Origin: Macquaria australasica
Taxonomy: Eukaryota > Chordata > Actinopteri > Centrarchiformes > Percichthyidae
DNA: 64,000 nucleotides
Assembly: GCA_005408345.1 (NCBI GenBank)
Contig: SEMN01000526.1
Coordinates: 124,001-188,000, forward strand
Direction: 5' to 3'
In this document: positions 51,701 through 63,700 of the stretch, in pieces
Numbering within the stretch: position 1 is the stretch's first letter
How the letters are laid out: every line of letters starts with the position of its first letter
The notes under the pieces: model-generated
The model's database searches: none
Told to the model about the DNA's origin: nothing
What the model saw: the letters and a program-made list of their open reading frames with translations, nothing else
Program-made: the position numbers and the translations under genes

Positions 51701-54700
51701 AACTCTTTTCTATGCTTAACAGATGTATTTGTGTTGTTATTATCCACATAAGCGCACAATAATAACGGCTGTGCCCTCTTGACCTCTTCTCGCTTGCTCT
51801 CTTAACATCTCAGTTTTGTGCACTCTGAGGTTTTCCTGTGTACTCGCTTAGCTTCACAGAGTGTTACAGTAACATGGTAACAGTTAACAGTTCCAAAAGC
51901 CCTTTAGCGGAGTTGCCAACTTAAGGTTCAGTGTCTTGCCCAAGGACGCTTCAACATGTGGACAGAAGGAGCCGGGGATCGAACCACCAACCCTGGAATT
52001 AATGGATACCCCGCTCTACCTCCTGAGCCACAGCCATCCGTAAAGTATGCCAGAATTTCAGCCAACTGGAAAACTGGAGTAGGTCACTTCTAATTGGCTG
52101 TTTTGTCACCAGTCAGATTGCAAGTAGGGAAGCACTGGGAGAGGGATGAGTAACTACTGTTAATTAAGCTGGTTGGCTTAGAAGTTAGCTAGCTACCTAC
52201 CAAGATAGCTATAACTAACTTCCAAGTGAAATTTCATGAAACTAGGTATGCGACGAAAACTGTATAAACTACTTATGTACATATGGCTGTGGTGTGCCTA
52301 CATGCCATTCTCCCCGTTCTTCTACCCACCTAGCAGTTGTATTGGAGACAAAACAGCCAATTTGAAATCACCTAATCCAGTTTCCAATTGGCTGAAATTG
52401 TGGCAAAGTAAAAGAAGAAAGGTTATTGTGCACTTATGCGGATAATCAAATTATTGTTTTCAACACAAAATATAATTTATGTGCGTGCAAAAAACTGATT
52501 TCTGTGCTCAAAATGTCCATTGGATTTGGGGCTGAAATATGATACCATACTACTCTCTGTCACGTTTCTTCTCCTGACAGGGTGCCATTGGTCTACCTGG
52601 CAACATCGGGGAGCAGGGTTTGATTGGCCAGAGAGTGAGTATGCCATGTTTTCTTTCTGTAAAAATCTTAGTTAAAGTGCACTGGATTTATTTTGGCAAA
52701 CCCTCAAAAATTGCAACAGAGAGTAAGCCAAGCGGTAAATTAGTTTTCAATATGTACTCAAATACAGTTTTACCAATGTTTGGCTTGCTACGCATCTGTT
52801 TTTGCTTCCTGTGATCACTGTCCTTGTAACACCAAAACATATTTCAACCATAATATTTTTATGATTTGTCAGGGTGAGCCAGGCATTGATGGGGAGGTTG
52901 GAACAAGTGGACCTGATGGAGCCAAGGCAAGTTCAGAAATAAGAGATGTACTCTGACTTAAAATTTGATTTATTCATCACTTTGAAAAAAGAAATGTTTT
53001 TTACTGTTTAGACCCACAGTAACTGGAAAAATGTTGCTTCAAGACTTTGGCCAATAATCAAATCATTGTCAATAACTTCAACACGGTTTAATTCTTTCAT
53101 GAAGTTTTAAGTCTGTGAACTCGGTGAACTTTCCTGTTTACTGTAGCAGCTTATTGTAATTAGAGCAAGTCGAGTATTGTTTTTGAGATATTGGCCTTTG
53201 TACAGTTGGAGCTGCATTGTGTTGACGCTTAGTGAAAACAGATAGCGGGGCTATTTTAAGTGCTCTAAATTCTGGCACGTGTTGTGACAGAAAAAAAAAG
53301 AAGATGGAAAGCACAAAAAGCCTGAGCCACACTGCTGGAAGTATGTCTGACAGACGGACAAACAACTTTTGGCTTACAGAAGGCAGTAAAATGTGAGCAC
53401 AGAGAACACTGAGGATTAGAATAGAGTTGACCTGAGAGTGTGTGTCGGCTCTGTGCTGTACAGGACGTTTTCTGTTAGTCAGGAGAGTAAACTACTTTGA
53501 GTGGTTCTTGGCCACAGTGCAGCTCCTGGACCTGGATGGAAAACGGCAGCTCAAGAGGGATTTGAAGCTTGCACTGTAAAATGAAAATCAGTGCATTGTC
53601 ATTGGTTCATTGTTGTATAACTTGGTGAAATTTAAAATTGAAATTCAGCAAATAATTAGAGATGGAGAATATTATTTTGACTGCCTCTTTCAAGCAATCT
53701 GTAGCAAATTAAAAACCTACTTCTTGTTTCCAGGCATAAGAGTATTAAGTGAGTCTTACCAAATAGCAAAAGCCAGTTGTACTGTATATCTGCAATATCA
53801 ATTGCTTCAGAGAGGAGCCATAATTGCATCTTAATAAACCCCCATTAGGTTGTATCATGAAGGCGAGGTTGGCTAGGTTGAGTAGGGAGAAAAACATTAA
53901 GAGTCTAAGAAACAAGGAGGCAACAAGCACTCTTTGGATACAGGACTTGAAATGGAATAGAAGCTACTGAGAATTTAACGTGACTTCAAAACTAGAACTC
54001 TATCTTATCATAATTAACACAAGGTTGAACTACAGGTTTGTCAGTGCGTTGAGAGGGGCATGTTGGGAGAGTGAGTATAACAGAGGTACGAGGTACAAGA
54101 CTAGAATTCCAAATGTTAAAAACAAATGAATACAAATAATTTGGGGAAAAGAACAATTCTAAGCACTTTTTAGAGACTCCTATCATCATTGGAAAAGCCA
54201 GCTGTCAACACACCTACATTTTCTATAGTTCAATGGAAGTTTGATTAATTACCACAGAGAGCTAAGCATGCATTATTTTTCTACTATCGGCATGCTGAAG
54301 GGTCTCAGGAGGTTTTGAAGTGTGCTGATGCTGGTACAGTTCTTTTACTGCCACATCTCGAGCGCAGACTTCATGCTGTTCACTAGAATATTCAGTAGGT
54401 GGGAAAACATGGCACTGGTTTTCATCCCGTATCCCTGATAGGTGTTTCTCAGTTACTGCAAGGAATTATTTGTCTTCTTCTGGTCCTTTTATCCATGGTG
54501 TTCCTCAGGGCTCAATTCTTGGTCCAGTTTTTTGTATTTGCATATTTCACTTGGACAGACCATTAACCTTTTTGGTTTTGCCTCTAACCCTTGTTACATA
54601 GACAGGTCTTGCTATAGCTTTCCTTTAAACTACTCTAAGTCAGTTGGGCATGTTAACTGTCTACAAAACTGCTTGTCTGCTGTGAAGGATTGGTTGGCCA

Positions 54701-57700
54701 ACAATTTCTTTCAGTAAAATTGCAACCTCATTATCAGTTCTGATAATGTAGCATCAAATGTACAGCTGAGCCTTGGCCCATTTTCAGGCAACAAGTGATG
54801 GTCTGGGAGCACCTTGAACAACATGTCAAGTCACTGTCAAATTCTTTTTTTTCCATTTTAGTCCACTTTGTCTCACTAAGAAATTAGTCATGCTTTTGTG
54901 TCAGTCTGGCTAAACTACTGTAACTCTCTGTTTACATGCCTGAGCTGTCGCTGTAGACTTTTATGTAGAGCCAGCTGTAGAGCTCCAATCCTCCCTGTCC
55001 TGGCCTCACGTCTTTGTGGGGTGTGAATACTGGGTACAATTTAAAAAAACAAAAAACAAAACAAAAACAATAACTCCTACTCAGATTGGTCGACTCTTAA
55101 CGTTATGCACTACAGGCAGGACTCGGCAATCATTGGATCAGGCCTTACTCATGGTTCTGCTGTTAAAATTCAAGAATATGGGTGACCAAGGTTTTGTCGT
55201 TGTGGCCCCCCAGGCTTTACAATTACTCTTCTGCAGACATTTGGTCAGTTGATAATGCAGAATATCATACATGGGCGTATGTTAACCTGTAAGCACAGAC
55301 AAACCTTTCATTGATATTTAATTTAGTGAAGGTAGTTTATCATTTATGCATTTATTTTTTACTTGTGAAACGCAAACATTGGATATGAATAATAATTTTT
55401 CCAGTCTGGATATTTTATTCAAATGTATGCAAGCTACAACAGGCCAATGTTGCCTGTAGTAGCACCAAAATAGTCCAGTATATTGTATCTCAATTGTTTG
55501 ATCACCTTTCTCATTGGACTTGTACTACTCTTCTCAGGGTGAAAAGGGGGATGCTGGTCCAGAGGGCGCTACAGGAGACAGGGGTGAAATCGGCCTGAAA
55601 GGAAAGGAAGGACCCCCTGGGCCTCCTGGACTGGTGGGTGTAAGGGTAAGTGTCTAAGCAGCCAACTCCAAATTTCATTCAATTCCCATGAAAAGACAGC
55701 TCTTTTTTGACCACTTACAACCCTGTTCGATTTTCTTTCACTAGGGTCAGGAGGGTAAACCCGGCAAAATTGGTGAAAGAGGAAAACCAGGAGAAAAGGT
55801 TTGTCAGTTCACTTGCTTGGGGCTAAAATACACCTTTCATTCCTGGATGTCTGTCAATTTACTCTCTTGTACAAGGGGTTGAATAGTTCTTTGCTGTAGT
55901 GGTAAACAGTAACAGTAACCTCCATAAGAACGACATTGGAAGTGCTCGTCAAATAGACTAAACTACCCGCACAACTGTTCGGGGGAAGTTTGTACACTCA
56001 CTGCATACCTGCTGATGTATGGCCTCTCTCCAGGGGAGCAAGGGTCAACAAGGTCACCTGGGTGAGACCGGGCCAATCGGTGAGCAGGGCGAGATGGGGT
56101 TTGTCGGACAGAAGGGAGCGAGAGGAACCATCGGGCCAGTGGTAAGACATCCACAGATGGTTTGAAGGACTTGCTTGTTTGTTGGTGGATGTGGGATAAA
56201 TATATATATATTTCCCTAGGGTGCTCCGGGAAGAATGGGCCAACAAGGAGATCCAGGCATATCAGGTTACGAGGTAAGCACTTCTTCATAAACAGTGATG
56301 GAATAATACATTTCATTGCAGGATGCTATGAAAGTGAGGGACCTACAGCACCAAAACCTTACAAAAGTCTTAAATCTGCTGTTAATTTATAATTGTTAAA
56401 ACAATGACAATCAAGCCTCTAAAATAAAGGCTTTTCAACTTATTTTAGGAAATCTTCTTTCTCTATTTCTCTTGAATATATTGTATGAAAAGAAAGCTTT
56501 TTATTTTTATGTTCATTCCACATAGTGTATGCTAAAAATACAAAAGCAAATAGGTTACCTTGTTTACAGGTACGTTACCTGATGAAGATGTAAGATGTCC
56601 AAATGTCATAGCTGTATTCAATAAACCTGTTTGGGGTCCATCTAGTGTGTGGGGGCCCTTTTTCTTGATATTATTTCTAAATTCTTTTTTTTTTACCACA
56701 GAATGCTAAGCACTTGTTTCCTCACACCGACCTGTGTTTAAAAAGCCTGGATTGATTTTTGGAAGGTGTTTCGTCTGGGTTTTTATTTCATACAGAACAT
56801 TATTGAATGACACTATTGACCTGCGAGAAGATACTATGCTTGTATTGTTCTGGTGGTGATGAATCACAGGCTGAATCTCATTTGCGGGTGTTTTGTGTTT
56901 CTTCTTCACTCCACAGTCGGGGGAATCCTCTCTAGTACTGTGATGTGTTAACGACCACTTGTGTAGTTTTGGGTAATTTCATTTTTTATGGAAATCACTG
57001 GTCTGTTTTCAGCCATTGACTTCACTTTGATTTCTGATCGTTTCCTTTAAAAGGTATAAACCAGGCTAAAATATGACATCTGATCTTGATTAATGACATT
57101 GTGGATAGAGGTGAAACCTTAGAAAATTTTAATTAATTTTTGTCTTAAAGCTGACCACTAGAGGGCAGAACACCAAAACAACTTATCTATGGAGGCCATA
57201 CAAGGCCAAATCTGGTAAAGCAAAAAAATAAAAAACAACAAAAAAACAAAGTGAATAGCAAAAAGAGAGTGGTGTGTTGTTTTCTAGCAGGCCATGTTTT
57301 CATTACAGATTGCTAAATGTACCTCTCCTCTATCTATCCATACCAATGATGAAGACACTTTGTTTACCAGTTAAAAGATTGGAGAGGTGGAGAAACTTGA
57401 CGTTTGCAGGAGATCTTTAACAACTAACTTTCTCTTATTCTTGTACAAAAGAGATCAATATTACTGGTCCGTACCTGTGTATGCACATAATCGATTCAGG
57501 ATAAGATCAGGGGGTGAGAAATAGATCACTGCAGATTTAAGACTACAGTATAATCAAATTGTTGACACACATAACCACGACTTGACTCATGAACCACAAA
57601 ACTGCATTCTCCATGGCAACAGAAGATGAAGTGATGATTGATGACACTGTTGCATTCTCAGTTTACAGAAGTTGTATCCCTCTCTGTCTCTACCTCGATT

Positions 57701-60700
57701 ACATGTGTTTCTACATTATGAACATAATAGTTCACACAGTAAATTGGAGTGAAGGCTGCGAGGTTACAGCCCTGAAATGAGCCACCATATATATATATTT
57801 TTTTCTTGTCATAGGGTCACACGGGACCACAGGGCCCCCTGGGACCTCCAGGGCCAAAAGGTGAAAAGGTACATTACCACACTTATTTGCTGTCCCTAAT
57901 AGCCGTCTGCACTTTGACTGTGTCTAATGAGCTCTGGGGGCCTTAAATGGTTGCATAACTTTTAACAATGTAAAACTGTCATGCAGCTCATTGTCTCTGA
58001 GTGCACGGTCAGTTGTTTTTGATGCACTGGAACTTCAGTTGTGTCCCTAATTGGCGCTTCCTCTGTCTGTCTTGTTGTCCTCGCAATATTCCTAAAGTCA
58101 TCCCTAATTTGATCAATGATAAATGAACTAGGACACATCCAATTAACTCAGTGCTGTCAAAATGTATATAATTAGCCAAGCACCTGGACTCTTCTGCTTC
58201 TGCTGATTTTGGGGATATTAGCACCATAATTTGTGTTTATTTGACAGGAGTAGCACACAATAGAACACACTGCACCAGAGTTTAGTGAGACGCTAATATG
58301 CATTTTTTTTTTTTAGTCCCTGGGCAGGAGCCATCTGGATGTGGATATTTGTTACTTTCGCTTTGCCAATATCCACGAAATAATGGCTGCACTTTCTCTC
58401 TAATTAAATCAGTATGATGCTATCACATGGGTCGCTGCAAAATGTATGATTGTCAGTTGAGAGAGCCAGGTAACCCTGTCACTAAAACATGCTGCAGATA
58501 AATACTGATCTGTATCACAGTTATGTTAAAAGCACTAATGCTATAATATGTTGCTTTTCATCCATGTAAGTGTCAATTTTGCTCGGCCCCTGGCCATCAC
58601 CAATTATTCTACTTTTATATGCTTGTTGGGCTCTTAATTTATTTATTTCATTTGACACGTGCACAACACATGACTATTAAAATCATACACACATCCGTGG
58701 GTTATTGTTTAATGAATCTCATAAAGACCCTGGAACAGACATTGGCTCCATTTATGTGAAATGGGATCATTGTGGGTAATAGTGCATGTAATGATTTGCC
58801 ATTCATATGAAGAGAGCGACCACTGTGTTTCCATTGTTATACTCTTTAAAACAAAACATGCATTGATTTTGCACAGACTATTGGGTTTGAGGGAAATGCC
58901 ATTGATTGCGGTTGTGTGTCTGTTTCTATATTGCTTGTTTAGGGTGAACAGGGAGACGACAGCAAGGCAGAAGGTCCTCCAGGTCCCCAAGGTGACAGAG
59001 TGAGTTTCTTACATGTACCCGTTTTTCCTGTATTGTTTGTTAGTGGTGATCTGGATTGTTTCATTAATTTGTTTCCATATGAACCCAGGGTCCTCCTGGA
59101 GACAGAGGAGAGAGAGGAGAGCCAGGTGACCCCGGACACATTGTAAGTGAAATTTTAAAAAACTGACACGTTTGCTTTTGTCTTCAGGTGTAGTGTCAGT
59201 TAGGTTTAAGTGGTGTTCTGTAGGTTGAAATGTAGAAAATGATGTTTTCCAGGGTCAACTAGGTGGGGATGGAAAGAGAGGGGAAGCTGGTGCCCCAGGG
59301 CTTCCTGTAAGTATCTCCATTTATGTCTCTTAAGATGTAAAACTCTGTGACACTGTGTCAAATTGTCCAAACACAGTCACAATCAGTGTAATTCAAATCA
59401 AACAGTAATGATTGTTTTAGGGACATTCGGGGCCAAAAGGACAACCAGGGCTGAAAGGATCCAAAGGTGATCAAGTAAGGACATAAATAATAGTGACATG
59501 ATTTTGTTTGTATGAGAACTCAATATGCAATATTATTGGACTGTATTTTCTGTCATGCAACCATGCCAGAACTGTGGATCATGAACTCTTTTATGCTCCA
59601 GGGTCAGAAAGGAAAATCAGGGGCGAGAGGCACATCTGGGACCAAAGGACCACCAGTGGGTTTCTTGTCTTACTTTTTAATCAGACAAAACTCACAGTCG
59701 AGCTACAAGTTACTATTTAAAACCAATGCAAGCTTTGAAATAAACATTTTCTGATTGTCTTTTCTAAGGGTCCAGAGGGTCCTCCTGGCCCGCGGGGAGT
59801 TGTGGGCAGGGAGGGACTTGAGGGCCCGTCTGGCATGGATGGACTGCCTGGTAAAGATGGAAGTAAAGGAGTCAAGGTGAGGAGACTGTCAGTGGTTTAC
59901 CTTCTGGATGAATGAAAAGAAAACCAGCTCTGATCATTGTTTACAAACTATCTTCTGTATTTAGGGGGAGCAAGGAGAAGATGGAGAGGTGGGCTTACCT
60001 GGCAAACCTGGGCAGCAAGGTAAAACTGGTGTGACAGGGCTACCCGGAAGTCAAGGCTCCTTTGGACCAAAGGTGAGAATGATGGGTGGACAATTTGTAC
60101 TGTTTTTTTCTTAATTTTAGTTGCTTGAGCTAAGAGTGCAAAGTTTTGATCTTATTCACAAAGAACTTAATGTTAAAGTTATGGCACAAGCTTTTTTATA
60201 GATCACAATGCAGGCAATTTTATTGCCAATATCAAGTGGGACTTGCCAACTCAGCTTTAATCTGCCAGGGTTGCCTCGCTTGGCACCATAATGCTGCCTT
60301 TATATTTGGAGGCCAAAGTCTTTACACCATTTCTCAAAAGACCTCATATTCACTGCAGTCAGTTTGGGAAGTTACTGTTGCAAATATTAATGAGTTGGCA
60401 CAGTCTTGATTTGCACGGCCTTGCCAATATTACATAAAATGTACATACGCATGACTGTGAGAAACACAGAGAGGCATTATTTGTTAGACCTGTAGTATTA
60501 GGTAATTTTCACATTACTGCCCATGCCTGAGGAATAAAGTTGCATTCTGATTTGGTCATATATTAGTGATGTACGCGCAAACATTCATTGTATTTGGACA
60601 GTTTGTTATGAGGTAAAATGTAGTTTGGTTCTTATCTTGTGATAATGAAATTTCCAAAACTGATTTTAAGGGGCACCATAGTGATGTAGGGGAAAAGGCA

Positions 60701-63700
60701 CCAGCCCAGCACTGTTGAGTTCCAGGTTCAGTTCTTGGCAGCGGTGCTTTCTACTTGGTTAGGTGCCCCACTAAATGCAATTAGCAGTATCCATTGGTGG
60801 GAAGCCAGTGAGGGATCATGAGCTTGTCGCTGCACAAGAGGCTTCTACTGGTTTGTCTAGGTGTCAGAGGTTATTGGGTGTGATGTGAGGAGGATGTGCG
60901 TGTTTACGTGTGTTTGTGTGTGTTCTCCAGGGTGAGAGGGGTCTTCCAGGCCAAACTGGTGCATCAGGAAAAAGAGGCTCTATTGGCGGGATGGGATTGC
61001 CAGGAAGACAAGGAGACCCCGGACCTAAAGGGCAACCGGTGAGCGCTGATTTGTCAAATAACTTAAAATAAAAATTCCTTTACATGACAACTTCTTTGCT
61101 TGTTCAGCGGTGAAGATCACCATACTTTCCCTTCTCTGTTTATCAGGGGGATACTGGTGAACAAGGATATCCAGGGGTGTTGGGTCTGTTTGGACCAAAG
61201 GTATGCTCTCCCATCAAGCTCTATTCACATCCAAAATGATGACCTCAGGTCAATCAAACTTATAAGGTTTCAGTTTTCCAGTCTGAACAGAGTTCTTAAC
61301 TCTTAGGCCAGACTTATGGCATGGCTCTGAGACAGTAAAATGACTCAAAAAGTAATTTCTGGGTTTCACTCACCTTTTTGTTGAAGTACTTTTGTAAAGT
61401 TTGAACGTCTAAAATTGTCTGGAGGTCCATTACATTATATTGTCTTCAGTAAGAATTGGTATAAAAGCTGTTAGGTATTACTGTAACATGCCCCAGGATG
61501 ACATCTGCTACAATATAAGTCTTCTTTACTTACAGCACTGCTGCACTATAGATTATTGCCAGCTGAAGAAACAGAACAGGCTTTACTAGAGTCTCACTCT
61601 TTAATTTAAAACCCTGAGAGTGTTGGATATTTTCCCTACTGTGGGAGTTGAACAGGAGTGTGAAGCAGATGTGCTTTGTGTTAGTGTTCAGTATCGTTTA
61701 TAACAATTGTTCAAACTCAGAGGCAATGAGTATAGATAATTAGAGTAAAGTCATCATAAAAGTACTGAAATAAAGGCTCTGAAACAAAGTGTTTAAAAAT
61801 CCCAAGTCCTGGAGTGACGTTGAATGGCTGTACTTGCGTAATGGCAACGATATTGACCTTATTCTAAATAAGAGAGATTAAGTTAGATTAACAGATTAAG
61901 TTGTTTACACTAGTTTCTTATAAAACGTTTCCACTTCCTCAGAATTTTTATATTAATCAGACTTGAGCTTTTTTTGTTATGGTACTATTGTGATAAATTT
62001 AGCAGAAACAATGTGCTGCAAACCATTTATTTTTACAGCTATATTAGAGCAGATTAAAACTGGTAGCACATGTCGTTAAGGTAGCTGTAAGGTAGTGGTG
62101 TATGAAAATCTCACATATACTAACAGAACTGTTTTGTGCAGTGTTACCCATAGACTAATGTAGGAGCATCACACCATCTAAAAACATCTGTAACACCACC
62201 CACAAGTTTCTGAAGGGGCATTTTGAAGATTGTGTTTGGGTTTACAGCTCTCAAAGAGGAGAGAAACACTTTAACGAAGAGTGTTTGTTAAAATCGCCAG
62301 ACACACATTAAACCAAGTGACATAATAAATACAAGATTGGTGATCAAATTTGTTGCCAATTAATTTTCTGTTGATCAACCAAGTAATTTATTAAGGAAAA
62401 ATAGGAGGTTTCCAACTTCTGTGTGAGGATTTTTTGTTTCTGTTATATGATTGTAAATTGAATACCTTTGCGTTTCAGAGTGTTGGTCAGACAAACAACC
62501 AATTCAAATTGTGACGTGATTTTTTAAAATGTTTTTGACATTTCTCACAATAGATGGCCAATTGATTTATTTAGAAAAATCGATTGATTAATCAACAATA
62601 ATAATGGTTTGTTGCAGCCCTAGTGAAAAAAATATTTTGTGTCAAGAGAAAGTTATTTTATATACAGTCTAAAGCTGTGTCCCAATTCCATACTCCATGC
62701 TACTTCTAAGCAAGTGTTCACACTTGAAAAGTGACAAAAGGATACTCAAAAATACATTTATACAGACTTTTTGTAGTCTGTATGCATAATAAATTTACTT
62801 TATTTTTGAATGTGCTTTTAATTGACACTGTTGTCCCAAAATGCAATGCACACAGGAAATGGAGAACCTACTCACAATTGCAATCACTTAAAACAAATTG
62901 CTGTACAACAAATGGTGGTACAGTACAATAACTGCAACTCAGAAAACAATGTATTTAAACTTTGGGGGAAAGTGCTTTCTCTTTGTGAAGTGTATGTGGC
63001 TGACGTCCATCTAAGTATTGTTTGTTTACTTTTAGTACAAAATGGAAAAGGACTGTGACAATTAGTATTAGCATATAGTACAGACTGTTTGTAATTACCA
63101 TGTTGTCTGGGAATTTAAGTGAGTTTTCTTAAAGCCACCACCCGCTGAAGACATTTCAGTTGTTTTAGCATTTAACATGGTGGTTGCCACTTGCTAAGTG
63201 CTGAGAAATATGTCAATGTAACAAATCCTACTTGTTGCTGATAGAGGTCAACAAAGGTCATTGATTACGTAATACCTTATCCACTGTTATTTAAAAAAAT
63301 TAATATTTGTCTTTGTAGGGACCCCCAGGGGACTTTGGCTCAGCAGGGATACAAGGACCAAAAGGACCACGTGGTTTGATGGTAAGATGAAGATTAATGG
63401 TAGTTTGGTAACTCAATGCAGTATTTCAGCCAATGCCAGTGCACTGAACTCTCAGAAACTGCACACTTTCCCATGAAAAATAAGCAGTGCTCCATCAGAT
63501 GCTCCATCATATGTGTCCTCAGTCACTTACATGCCTCCGCTTTTCCAGGGTATGGAGGGAGCTTTGGGCCCCGTTGGCATCATTGGCCCCAGCGGTCATC
63601 CTGTATGTACCTCATATCTCATCCTATCTGCCAAGCTTTGTGACTTCTCTCTGCTTTTTGGCAGTGATGGAGTGATCCTCTGTCTCCTTTCTCTCCATCA

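Noticed and set aside
51921..52040. Functional tRNA gene on the minus strand
   Set aside because: The A and B boxes are present but the acceptor stem does not pair and a SINE body follows.
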